Positions 43,184 through 53,745 of a stretch of 64,000 bases of DNA are shown piece by piece (positions within the stretch are counted from its first letter, which is position 1; each line of letters begins with the position of its first letter). Origin of the DNA: Anthoceros angustus (taxonomy: Eukaryota > Streptophyta > Anthocerotopsida > Anthocerotales > Anthocerotaceae); NCBI GenBank assembly GCA_010909165.1, contig VJWM01000309.1, positions 1-64,000 on the forward strand. The letters are read 5' to 3'. The position numbers were made by a program, and so were the translations under genes. Below the pieces are notes generated by a model, which made no database searches, had not been told where the DNA came from, and saw only the letters and a list, made by a program, of their open reading frames with translations.

Positions 43184-43930
43184 TTACCATCTAGATACTG
43201 ATGGCTCAAATGAGCAAGTCAACCGAATCCAAGAAGAATACTTAACACATTATGTGCAGATTGATCAGAGGGATTGGGCTAATCATCTAGACGATGCAAA
43301 ATTTCATTATAACAACATTGCACATAGCTCTCTGAGATGTAGTCCTCTTGAGATGGGAAAAAATTCAGCACTCGACGTGGTATCCATGCTAAATGCTAAA
43401 GTTTTCGACACTACCACTAGAGATCCACGCCAATTCATTGAGCAGTTGAAGGCTAGACATGAGATTGCCAAAGGAATTTTAGCCAAGGCTCAAGCACGTT
43501 AGAAGAAATATGCTGATAGGCATAGGAGAGAAACTGTCTTCAACATTGAGGATAAAGTATGGATCATTTCCCAATACCTAAAGGATTAATTCTTAAGTTA
43601 AGGCCAAGATATGGTGGTCCATTTGTTATCTTGAAGCGCATTGGAGAAGTGCCTCACAAGTTACAAGCGCCTGAATGGATTTTTGCACACAATGTGTTCC
43701 ATGTATCACTATTGAAACCATTTGTGCTAGGCAAAAGAGAAAGAGGACATGGATAAGAAGAAGTACAGTATTCTTGTGCAGCATAATCAAGGACTGTGGG
43801 AAATTGAGGAATTCCTTGCAGGGAGTAGCGTGCCTACGAAACATGGAATCATACCACAGTATATGGTAAAGTTGCGTGGGATCCAGTTTGGGTAATGTTA
43901 GAGAATATTCGGAAAGGATCCTGGATCATC
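43184..43930 (+). mobile_element. Gypsy integrase C-terminal fragment with chromodomain-like remnant
   Basis: The frame from 43184 reads DTDGSNEQVNRIQEEYLTHY, RDWANHLDDAKFHYNNIAHS, SPLEMGK, the end of a Ty3/Gypsy integrase, to a TAG at 43501. After interruptions come RPRYGGPFVILKRIG and HNVFHVSLLKPF, the GPY/F module. At about 43770-43880 a frame with WEIEEFL and PQYMVKLRG resembles the chromodomain of chromovirus integrases. Fragmentary and inactive. Confidence 0.8.
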
Positions 43931-44009
43931 ACTCGATACATTGGCTATCACTGAGGACAGTGATTCTTTTCCCAGAAGAGAAGAAAGTAAGAAGCTTTGC
44001 ATGAAAGGA

Positions 44010-44600
44010 ATGCAGCCCTGGATCTAGTCTAGTAAGTTGTATGTAGTGGTGGTAAGGCTTAGGTTAAGGGGTAAGGAATATAGTCTGCTTTAGGTAGTTA
44101 CTTTAGGAATGAATTAAGCCTCCCTATAAAATGAGATGAGGCTAACCCTAAAGGGTATGATCCTAGGATCCTAGCATTTAGAGCCATACTTGTGAGGATT
44201 GGACTAGGGTGCCTACAGGCTTGGGGAGCCTAGGGTGTGAGCATGTTTAGGAGGATCCTAACACTTAGGGCTACACTCTTGTGAGGACAGAACTGAGGTG
44301 CCTACAGGCTTTGGGAGCCTAGAGTGTGAGCGTGCTAGAGGAGAGCTGTTGAGGAGGAGATCGAGGGGAGAGAGCTAAGCTCCTAGCTTAGGCAAAGAGG
44401 GGAGCTCTCTCTGATCTCTCACATATTCTTGTTGACTCTTGTTGGAATAAAGAGTAGCGGCAAAGGTGCTGATTGCGAGTAGTCGCGTGGAAGGACGGCG
44501 GGCTACTTGGAAGCCTAGTGCTGGTGTCTGGTGATGTTATTGCCACTAACTGCGTGACTGCCCCACCTCGCTGGAAAGGGGGTGTTACTTATTAATACTT
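44010..44600 (+). mobile_element. probable Gypsy 3' LTR
   Basis: This follows the Gypsy fragment and has LTR-like features. A TATA box (tataaaa at 44125-44131) is followed by an internal tandem duplication of about 86 bases starting at 44167 and 44253 (words 'ggatccta', 'gtgcctacaggctt'). No protein frames are found. The LTR ends and target duplication could not be fixed, and no partner LTR is in the window. Confidence 0.4.
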
Positions 44601-44932
44601 TTCCCTTGTTGTTGAGAGAGTAGTGTACAGAACGATAGCGAGCGCGGGAGATGCAGCTGCTTCGACACCGGTGGCAAGTAGTCCTTTTCACATCCCCGAC
44701 CACGAAGTTCTTCGCGTGGTTGGTAGTTTTGAAATGCATGATCGTGGGGGCTACTCCCCCTGACATGGTGCCTTTCGTTGGGTTTTTGTCCCTTTGTTTT
44801 AGGGGTGGATGGGTTTTTCCCATTTCTTTTTAAAATAAAGTCTCCTTTTTCTCGTTGAGAGAGTAATAAATATTGATAAAATAAGATGATAAAAAGTGGA
44901 AATAAAAATAAATGGATAAAATTAATCACTCG

Positions 44933-45262
44933 AAGAAGAAGAAGAAGTTTATTATAATCCATTTGGATGGAATTTTCCTATCATGGGACTTAACAACTTG
45001 TACCGTGGTGTACTTAAGCTTCCAGCACCGATGGTATCCAATCCCTCTAGGCACTCCATTTATATGGGACTTGGTACTTGATAACTTGTACCACGGTGTG
45101 CCTAAGCTACCAGCAAACACTGATGGCACCCACTCCCTCTAGGCACCCCATTTATATGGAACTTGGTACTTGACAACTTGTACCATGGTGTGCCTAAGCT
45201 ACTAGCACCAATGGCATCCACTCTCTCTAGGCACCCCATCTAAGTACCAATCTATCGATGTC
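44933..45262 (-). mobile_element. SINE-like element with internally triplicated body
   Basis: Same family as 31195-31350 in the opposite orientation. (GAA)n at 44933-44950 marks the 3' tail, and the 5' end near 45262 reads on the minus strand 'gattggtacttagatggggt'. The body is present three times in tandem (about 44982-45062, 45063-45153, 45154-45262), each with 'aacttgtacc' and 'ctctaggcac' words. The tail is more diverged than in the other copies. Confidence 0.75.
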
Positions 45263-45264
45263 GA

Positions 45265-45622
45265 TGCTTCTTCAGCAAATGGTTGTAGCTGCTAATTAAT
45301 GTTGTATACGTTGGTATCCTCCTCCCCATCTCGTTTGATTTTTTGCCACTTTTCCTTTTTATGATTTTAAGTACATCCTCTGTAGCCTCGGCTCAGAGAC
45401 GAACTCAAATAGAGATTAGAGAACACAAACTATGCTGGCATGGTGACATCAAGTTTGTCTACATGAAGAGAAGGGTTGTTTTGTTTTGGAAGGAAATCCT
45501 CGACCCAAGCGCAGCCCTGATTGTTCCCAAATCTATGTACCAAATGTTTGGAGGGAAGACAAAACTGTTGATTCACGTGTTCGATTCCAAAATGAAGCTC
45601 TGCAGTGGCTTCCCAACATCAT
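45265..45622 (-). pseudogene. TRM5 5'-region fragment
   Basis: About 360 bases are highly similar to 35225-35590, the first coding part of the truncated TRM5 copy, in the same orientation (for example 'cctcgacccaagcgcagccc' in both). Several indels and stops break the frame. It is bounded on the left by the SINE-like element and on the right by another (GAA)-tailed element, so it may have been moved or trapped by retroposition. Confidence 0.85.
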
Positions 45623-45690
45623 GCCTAGCAAAAGAAGAAGAAAAATTCATTGCAGTCTATTGAGAAAGGATTTCTGTTATGAGATTATCT
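45623..45690 (-). mobile_element. retroposon tail remnant
   Basis: (GAA)-type run 'aaaagaagaagaaaaattca' is followed by 'ttgagaaaggatttctgtta', a diverged version of the LINE/SINE 3' end found at 36.1 kb. Confidence 0.55.
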
Positions 45691-46205
45691 GATCTTAGTA
45701 AGAAAAGACTAAGATCAAGGTCATAATCCAGAACTCTTCGGCTTGGCTCACAGGACCAAGAGTATGCAACCTACACAATATTCTGTTCTAAGATTTCCTT
45801 CAACCGTGAGAAATCCGTTGCAAGCCTCCGTAAAAAGATATTTTTGAAGAAAAAATGCTTTTATTGTTCAATAAACTAAAGATGAGCTCGGCGTACATTA
45901 AGCAAGAGAAGTAGACTTATCATACATCTAGTAAGAGAAGTGCAATATCAAAACTCATGTATAAAATTGGCATTAAGAGTCGGTTGAAACATATGTAATA
46001 ACCTTAAATTATATTTATTATTGAATAGTTTAGAATTATAAGATAATAATAATTAAAAATAACATTATTTTTCTCAGAAACAGTTACAAATACAATACTC
46101 ACCTCTAGATCGAGTATATGATAATTTGAAATCGATACATCAGACTTGTGAGTTCTATATATGTGAGCATAGTAAGAGGAAACATTCAATTATTTTTAAG
46201 TTTTC

Positions 46206-48281
46206 ATGATGTTTACCATGCATTTTGCTAGGTTGTTGGTGATTTTGGTATGCTCAATTATGGGCTATGCATACGAATCACCATTCAAAATAGAGAGATA
46301 TGAGAATGTCGTCCTACCATTTGTTATATCCCATAATGTACGCAGGTCCATGTTTAACTTTCAGAGCTTCTTAAAAATATTGTTGATTGCTTTTATGACT
46401 AATAATGCCTCTTTCATGGTTATGAAGTAACATGTTATGAGGATTTATTTCATCAAGGTTGTAGACCATGTATTTATTATCTTTTGGTGTATGGATTTCA
46501 GCTTTCGGATGGCTCGATAGTTGATTGTGTGAAAATTGAACACCAACAAACAATGCAGCATCCACTCTTCAAAGACCATGTTATTCAAGTATGTGTTTTT
46601 TATTTACTTTAAAATGTATGTAGTCAATAACAACATCAATTTCTAGTGTCCTCTCCCGATTTTGTTCATAGATCATATGTGACATGTATTATGCAGACTT
46701 CACCAACAGCACCCCCAAAACCTATGAAAATAGGAAACAACACAAATCGACCGGTTCAACTTTTTGAACACGAAGTGGGTTCTTGTCCAAGGAGAACTAT
46801 TCCTATTCTACGTTCTTCAAGGGGAGATATTCAAAGTCAAAGAAAGTTGCAGAGGTTACCTACAAGAAAGACCATAGACTCAATAAGTGATGATCCCTAT
46901 GCAGGAGGCCACCATGTAAGTTATAACTTTATCTCTGAACCATTGTATATCATGACATAAAATGTGATAAAATATATATTTTGTATACATGTTTAATGAA
47001 GTAAAACCTAGATTTGTAAGAATATTTTGATGATGTTGACTTATGGTACTAACATTTTATCTCTTAAGTATGCACTTTATGCACAACGTGAATGGGGAGC
47101 GGAAGAGTACGGAGTCAATGGAGGTGGAGCACGGATAAGTTTTTGGAATCCTCAAGTGGGTGATGATGACATGTCTAGTGCGCGTCTAAGAGTTTCTAGG
47201 CCGACTGAAGCCGACTTTCACGAACCGGGTCTTGCATATGGTTCAAACAGTGCTGAAGTGGGGTGGCATGTAAGTCTCTTTCATATATGAATCTTTTTCC
47301 AAATTAAAATGGATGGCTAATCATTTTTTGCGGTGAAATATGGATGGCTAATCATTTTTTGTGGTGAGACACGGATGGCTAATCAAAATTGAAATGCCTT
47401 GAGCTTATATACATGTTTATCCTCAAACAGGTACTACCGTCCCTCTATGGAGACAGAAACCCTCATCTATATATATTTTGGACGGTATGTACTAGTCAGA
47501 ATAGGCCAAACATTTATTTGCTAAGTTTTTACATTTTTTGTTACTCACTTACATCAGATTTGTGCTTGTACAGGCAGATAATTATCAATTTACAGGATGC
47601 TTCAATGCCAAATGTTCAGGATTTATTCAAACATCGGAGGCTTACCTCTTGGGTGGTGGGTTTCATGGCGACTACGTGGGTACCAGCATGATGTTCTCCA
47701 TTCATAAAGTATGATATCTTATAATTTGATTGAATTTCTCTCTCTCTCTTGCTTATGAAGCATGTTTTAATTACCGTGAGTTGTTGTTGATAAGCATGCA
47801 TATGATAATTAACTGTTTGTGTCTTCATTGCTTCTTTGTGATGCAGCCAGGTTCTCCTCAAGATGATTTATGGTTGTACATTGAGGACCAACCAGTGGGT
47901 TATTGGCCAGCAAGTATATTTAGTCCATATGTTCTTCAAAATAACTACCCTCGTGATGTAGAATGGGGAGGCAATGTCTTCATTTCAAACAACGCATTAC
48001 ATGTAGAAATGGGGAATGGAAGGTTAGGTGATACCGGTGTTTCATCGGTACCATGTGGAGACAATGACGTACCAGCCCATTTTGCTGTTTTGCATTTATT
48101 AAAATTGGATTCGCGAGAGACTGGGTGGCGACTGACTTTCCATGATGACAATTTTCACATTATCGACCACGTGTTTGAATCGTATCCTTACGAGTTCACT
48201 GCAAAGATCCTCCTATCCCAACCAAGTGGTCCTTGTCTAGCTGGAGGTCATTGGATGTATTATGGTGGCATTTCCATGTAA
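46206..48281 (+). CDS. neprosin-domain protein (putative glutamic peptidase)
   Basis: Seven exons close in phase: 46206-46337, 46502-46588, 46697-46915, 47069-47269, 47431-47484, 47574-47708, 47847-48281, giving 420 residues. It has a signal peptide (HFARLLVILVCSIMGYAY) and an activation-domain hallmark LSDGSIVDCVKIEHQ with HPLFKDHVIQ. The neprosin domain runs from about residue 147: GGGARISFWNPQVG, SAEVGWHVLPSLYGD, IFWTADNYQFTGCFNAKCSG, VGYWPASIF, VEWGGNVFIS, and a C-terminal GPCLAGGHW. Neprosins are secreted plant peptidases using two Glu; Glu209 (in AEVGW) and Glu315 (in VEWGG) have about the right spacing for that pair. The exon 1/2 junction is the least certain. It lies in an AT-rich region just beyond the transposon zone. 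Confidence 0.88.
47325..47386 (+). repeat. short tandem repeat in neprosin intron 4
   Basis: The unit 'atggatggctaatcattttt' plus 'tg(c/t)ggtgaaat' occurs twice fully and once partly (31-32 bases) just before exon 5. Confidence 0.75.
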
Positions 48282-48479
48282 GATGATTAATTTTTACTTT
48301 GGAATATCAAACTTGAAATTCAAGTTTTGAGTGGATTCTATCATTTTTGATCCTATAAGTATGCTCTGTAAAATTTCAACGACTAAGAAAACATTGAGAG
48401 TCAGGCTATATTACCATGATTGAAAGTAGAAGACCGCCATAGATCTTCCTTGTCTATTTATGTTCATTCATGTTCAATC

Positions 48480-48705
48480 AAGCTTGATGATCGCACCAGG
48501 TTCCTCCAGTCAAAACTTGGGATAACCTCAACCGTTGTAAGCTTATGATCCCACCAAGTCCTCCTGTCAAAAACTTAGATAACCTCAACTTTCGAAGGCC
48601 TGATAGAAGGCAAAATATCTACTCAAAACTTAGGATAATCTCAACTCTTCTAAACTTGATGAACCCACCAACAAAAACTTAGGATAACCTCAACTGTTGA
48701 AGGAC
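48480..48705 (+). repeat. degenerate ~60-base tandem repeat
   Basis: Four degenerate units carry 'aaaacttaggataacctcaa' and 'gatcc/gaacccaccaa' words at about 48500, 48560, 48625 and 48680. This is non-coding sequence between the neprosin gene and TRM5 debris. Confidence 0.7.
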
Positions 48706-48984
48706 GAGAACAGAGATAAACACTAAGCCCATTGAAGAACTAGAAAGGTAACTGTGCACCCTCATGTTTCCTGCAACCGAAGCAAAGCAGCATGCCTAGG
48801 TGATTAGGAAGCGAAGACTCAGAGATACTATCTTCAGATGGAGCAAAGTCTGCATGGAAAACAGCAACGTTTGCACGGGTTGATTGTGCTGAGCTGTAGC
48901 CTGTAAGTGTCCCAATTCTCAAATTCAAGCCCTACAACTCCAACTGCCAGATAAACACTTCCAGAGACAGTACATCGGTCCCTC

Positions 48985-50255
48985 CTATATGCTTCTGCTT
49001 TCCCCCTGGCTTCTACTATGCTAGATTTGCCCTTCTGCAACTTTCTCCTCACTGTCTTCCTTGCGTAGATGAAAGCCCGTGCTGCACCTCTAGGCCTTGA
49101 TAGTTTCTCAAGATGTGGAAAACTATCGTCCTTCTTTCTTAGCAGCTGCTTTTGTGCGCCCCTTGGAGTAGATACACTTGTGCTGGTGAAATCCACACTC
49201 CCCCCGAATAAAATTTCAAGACACTAGTGGCCTCTGCCTGGCATTTGCTCTCTCATGCGCAGGGTACAGTACTATGAAGGAGGGAAGCCAAAACCTGCTT
49301 CTTTAGGTCTGCAACCAGCAACGTGCAGCACCTTCCTAACTTGGGCAAAGAACGAGATTACAGGCGATCATTATCTGGAGTGACAGCCAAGTCTAGCTAG
49401 CCAGTGTATAAGAGGGGATGCCCTCATTTGCTGATCAAGCGGGAAGCAACATTTCAGTCTCCACTTTTTTCTCTGAGTGCTGCCAGTCTTTCGTTGAGGA
49501 TTGCCGTGCAAGGGCCACCCTCCACATTGCTGTTGCAGTCCAGCAGAGTCACGCCTGTCTCGATATCTGTATGTATGTGTAGTCCATGATGTGCTTTGTC
49601 CACTGAAGTTGTTGTTGCAGTCCAGCAGAGTCACGCCTGTCTCGATATCTGTATGTGCGTGTAGTCCATGATGTGCTTTGTCCAATGAAGTTCCTGTTGC
49701 AGTCCAGCAGCGTCACGCCTGTCTCAATATCTGTATGTATGTGTAGTCCATGATTTCCGTTGTCCACTGAAGTTGCTGTTGCAGTCCAGCAGAGTAACGC
49801 CTGTCTCCATATCTGTATGTACTCGTAGTCTATGATTTGCTATGTCCACTGTCTGCCTCAATACATGTATGAGTAGGGATCTTCGAAATTGGTAGAGGAT
49901 GTATGGGATACACGAGACCATGCCAGAAATCCATCCTTTGGGTAATATCACAAAGAAGAGCATGGGTTGCTGTGTCCGTACACAAGGCCAATTCAGCAGA
50001 TGCCCTCGACGCTGATGTGCCAACTTTTCACTCTCCTCTGGCGGAACTCGCAATGCAGCCATGTCGTAAACCCTGGTAACCCCAACAAATACCTGGGGAG
50101 GAAGACGGGACCCAAATACCTGGGTAGGAAGACAAGACCTTTGATTTTGGTGTTGGGTTCCAGGACGGAGCCCTGCAGTGGCCTCCTGACATATGCTCAG
50201 CAGATGTCTAGGACGAGAGACCGATCCCGCCTTTAATTTCAGATCCTAAGCCCTA
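48985..50255 (-). pseudogene. TRM5: decayed TRM5 copy beside ELP6
   Basis: Two islands match the TRM5 exon 1 of the 33.8-35.6 kb copy. Positions 49955-50255 contain VTRVYDMAALRVPPEESEKL and HQRRGHLLNWP, but a deletion removes the stretch upstream of it. Positions 48985-49170 contain FPHLEKLSRPRGAARAFIYA and VEARGKAEA. Between them lie a minisatellite and unrelated sequence, and the rest of the gene is missing. It is head-to-head with the intact ELP6 gene, whose ATG at 50276 is about 20 bases away from the last TRM5-like base. Confidence 0.8.
49532..49862 (+). repeat. 82-83 base minisatellite, four copies
   Basis: Units start at 49532, 49615, 49697 and 49779 with 'ttgcagtccagcag', continue with 'gtcacgcctgtctcgatatc' and 'tgtagtccatgat', and end 'tgtccactgaagttg'. 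The unit sits inside the TRM5 relic and splits it. Confidence 0.9.
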
Positions 50256-50275
50256 TTTTCGGCAGGGGTCCAACG

Positions 50276-51463
50276 ATGTGGAGTTTGGACGAAGCTGTGG
50301 ACTGGACAAGCAAAGGGAGTCTGATCCTTGTGAAAGATACGTTGGCTGCCAAAGGGACCTTCGTCTTGCACCATCTGCTTAAGAGGCTCCTGAGAAATCC
50401 AGCAAATCCACAGGACCGGCGTGGAAGCGTGAAGGTTGTGTTTGTGGGGCTTGCCGATACTTTTGGGCACTACAACAGAGTTGCCAAAAAGCAGGTAAGG
50501 ATCAGTGCGACAACTTTGAGCTTTGCTTATCTCCATGTCTCCTAAGTCCAATGTTGGAAGAACAAACCTGTGTCTCTGTCTTGTTCATGTGGCAGGGGTG
50601 TAACTTGTCCAACTCTAGAGACAGTGGAGCTGTTGCTTTCCTGGAATTTTCCCCAGACAAGTTCCTGGAGAGTGCGAAGAAGGAAAGCACGGTGACACGT
50701 TCCTTGCAGTAAGTGGCATGCATCCTGATCTCGCCCCGATGTTTCTAATGATGCCATCGCCTCAGACCAGACCCGTGCTGCATAAACGTGCAGGAACCCT
50801 CTCTTCAACCTGTATAGCAGAATAAGACAGGCAGTAGGAAGGCTCCTTGTAGGCCACACCGAACACATATGTGTAGTGATTGATGATGCCTGCTTGCTGG
50901 AGGTAGCGGCTGCCGGCTCGCTGCACCATGTGCTAGACTTCTTACACTACTGTCGAGCACTATCCTGTCAGCAGGAGCAAGTAAGTAAATCCCATGTCCA
51001 GACTCCAGTTCAGAGTGGATTTTATAACCCTGACTGCAAAGTAGTATAACTGGTACACCTGGCTGATGGATGTTGGAACCTGTGTTTGCAGGGTTGCTCG
51101 CTGGTGGTGCTTGTTCACAATGACATTTATGACGAATCAGACCCCTTCTCCTTAGTTCATGCGTTGGAGTCTGTCTCTGATGTTGTGCTGAACGTGGAGC
51201 CTTGCAGCAAAAATATATCAACTGATATGCGAGGCGTGGTAGGGTATCTTTGCCATGGCCCTTCATTTTATCTTGATGCTGGAGTGGGGAAAGGAGAAGA
51301 TGTCTGAACCCTGTGTTGTGTGCAGCTAACTGTTATTCATCGTGCCATCCCAGCTGGTGCAGACGATGTTGAGGAGAAAACTGGTTGTACCCAGGAGGTG
51401 AGGAGAGTCCAAACAGTTCGGTTTGAATTGTTGGAAACTGGTGTGTCCTACACTGAAGTCTGA
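50276..51463 (+). CDS. ELP6: Elongator complex subunit ELP6
   Basis: Five exons close in phase: 50276-50494, 50596-50708, 50821-50980, 51092-51238, 51326-51463, giving 258 residues, the normal length. Family landmarks are LVKDTLAAKGTFVLHHLLKR, VFVGLADTFGHYNRVAKKQG, CVVIDDACLLEVAA, HHVLDFLHYCRAL, CSLVVLVHNDIYDES and, at the end, LTVIHRAIPAG. ELP6 is one of the three RecA-like subunits (ELP4-6) forming the ring of Elongator, which starts modification of the wobble uridine of tRNA anticodons. Like other ELP6 proteins it lacks a clear Walker A motif. It is divergently placed against TRM5 remains, so it probably once shared a bidirectional promoter with TRM5. A dead copy lies at 35656-36030. Introns are 87-112 bases. 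Confidence 0.9.
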
Positions 51464-52134
51464 CGATCTAATTCACCGAAGTCTGGTGTGTCCGACCTGT
51501 ATGACACATCTCGGTTGAAGTCCCAGTGGCATATACATCGTGCCATGCTTCTGGGCAAACTAATGTTGCTCGTTAGAAATGCAGGGCTCATTTAACGAGT
51601 TCCTTTGTGCTTTTGATCATATATCTCGATGTCCTTCGTTTTCCATAAGACATTCGAGCTGGTGTGTCCGCTGATGGGTCCGACAATCTGTACAGAAACC
51701 TGGCTGAGGATCTCCTCTCCGTGTCTGATCCTTCCCTTTGTAGGTTGCACGCAGAGGGCTGCAAGCGCGAGGTTGGTGGATCAAGAAGCAATCAACATTG
51801 CAGTGAACCATTTTGATAGCCATCCAGCTTCCATTTTGCCCTAGCATGCATCCACCATTCACAGACATGCCAACATTGGACTTGAAAAGGTTGCACGTAC
51901 AAGTACGAGGGAAGTAGACATGTAGAGGATGCATTCAAACTTGGCAGCCCCTTAGCAACGTCACGCAATTCCGGGACCAGGCTGCGTACGAGCTCGACGT
52001 CTTCACAACCAGCAGCTAGCCACGTGAAACATCCACACGGCTACGGTCTGTCTTGTCTCCTTGCAAGCCATTTAACATGCTTACAGTTTAGGGCGGGGGA
52101 AAAGGCCAAAATGGTTCCACGGCAATACATACAC
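51464..52134. other. intergenic, no gene recognised
   Basis: 3' region of ELP6, then spacer. The stop region of ELP6 ('gtgtgtccta', 'cactgaagtctga') is partly repeated at about 51470-51500. Confidence 0.5.
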
Positions 52135-52300
52135 CAAGAGGAAATGGGTTCTATGGAAGTCCACTAAGGACAATTCGTACTCAGCTACTTGAATACCAAG
52201 AATTCTATTCAAGTCCACAATTGCACTACAGGTTGGCAATAGCCAAAAGTAAATCAGCCATAGTACAATCAGCCATAGTACAATCAGCCATAGTATATAG
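52135..52300 (-). repeat. retroposon tail relics and a 15-base tandem repeat
   Basis: Two copies of the LINE/SINE 3' word occur here: 'gaagtccactaaggaca' at about 52156 and 'aagaattctattcaagtcca' at about 52199. They are followed by three copies of 'aatcagccatagtac' at about 52252-52300. Confidence 0.55.
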
Positions 52301-52579
52301 AACCATAGCTTAGTACCGTACCTGTTGAATGCTTTATCAACATGTCTTCTTTGTTGTTTTCTTTCACATCGATTGGGAGGAGTATTCGAGTTCTTGGATT
52401 TTTGAACTCCCTTCCTCTTTGGTGTTTCCGTTCACATCAAACAAACAAAACACATGTACATATGTTCAACACTTTGTACCATAACCATCACATAGCTATT
52501 GTTGTCTTCTTTCACACAAACATATTGGTTTCTACAACATGTACATGTGTTAAATGTTTCGTACTATAACCATCACATC

Positions 52580-52587
52580 TATATAAG
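52580..52587 (+). promoter_or_regulatory. TATA box of the root-cap-like gene
   Basis: The sequence tatataag lies 121 bases before the ATG at 52708. That leaves room for a transcription start near 52610 and a leader of about 100 bases. It is the clearest core promoter motif next to a gene in this window. Confidence 0.6.
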
Positions 52588-52707
52588 TGGACCTCTTGAA
52601 CCCCTTCATCCATCCGCTCCATTCACAATCTTGTTTCTCCACCGTCTCTCCCACAAGGTTGTGTTTCTCTTGTCTCTTGGCCTCTAGGATTCTCAAGGCC
52701 CAACAAG

Positions 52708-53745
52708 ATGAAGACAATCGCAGTTATGGCTCTTTTGTTCATTGCAGCAATATATGCAGAGGCGAATGCAGGGACCAAACCTATTCAAAACAACCCTCCA
52801 ACTTCCGGGCATAGTTCTCCACCCACTCGTAGACCTCCTACCCCTCCTAAGAGTAAGTTCTCTCCACTTCTTTCACCAGGTTTCCTATTTTGGAGTTGTA
52901 TAGCATGAGTTATCATGGGCTTCCCTTGGCTTGGCAATCCTGACCATCCGCACGTCCACGCAGACCACTGCCCTCCAGGCTCCGTGTGCAAGGACCCGGT
53001 GATGAAGACCCAGAGCGGGCAGCAATTCTACTTCCACGGGACCAAGAACGCCGACTTCTGCCTGGTCTCCGACAGGGAGCTGCACATCAACGCGCACTTC
53101 ATCGGGCTGAGCGGCTCCAACTCCAACGTGAAGCACGATTTCACATGGGTCCAGTCCCTCGGAGTGCTCTTCGCCGGGAACCAGCTGTACATCGGGGCAA
53201 GGAAGGTGGCGGCCTGGGATCCCGCCCAGGACCAGCTGGTGATGGTGCTCAACTCCGAGCCCCTGGTCCTCCCCGCCGGAGCTGGCGCAGTCTGGCAGTC
53301 CCCCGACCTCGGCGTCTCGGTCACCCGGACCGAGTCCGCCAACGCCGTCGCCGTCGACGTCGCCGGGTACGTGAAGCTCACGGTTTTCGTGACCCCGGTT
53401 AGCGCCCAGGACGACGCGGCGCACGGATACGGCGTGCCCTTCGGCGCCGACTGCATGGCGCATCTGGATGTTGGGTTCCAGTTCGCGAGCTTGTCGGAGC
53501 AGGTGAGCGGCGTGCTCGGCCAGACCTACTCCCCGAGCTTCCAGATGCCCGCGGGATCTGGAGCCGGATCCATCCCCAGCATGGGGGAGAAGGAGAAGTA
53601 CGTCACTTCTGGCGTCATGGCGCCTGACTGCGCCGTCTCCCGCTTCAACACGGCTGCTGCGTCCAGCCTGCTAGTCGGCGAGGCGCAGTCCATCACATGC
53701 GGCTCTGCCGACGCCACGGGGCTCGGCATGGTCTGCCGCCGTTAG
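52708..53745 (+). CDS. root-cap/late-embryogenesis-like secreted protein
   Basis: Two exons, 52708-52852 and 52964-53745, join in phase to give 308 residues. Exon 1 encodes a signal peptide (MKTIAVMALLFIAAIYAEA) and a Pro-rich stretch (HSSPPTRRPPTPPK). Exon 2 is a complete Root_cap-type domain: CPPGSVCKDPVM, QFYFHGTKNADFCLVSDREL, HINAHFIGLSG, DFTWVQSLGVLF, AHLDVGFQFASLSEQVSGVL with GQTY, then C-terminal Cys positions in APDCAVSRF and ITCGSAD. Family members are extracellular and expressed in root caps or stressed tissue; the biochemical role is unknown. Exon 2 is very GC-rich with G/C-ending codons, unlike exon 1 and the flanks. The acceptor at 52963 is chosen because it alone keeps the phase and the family start. 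Confidence 0.88.
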
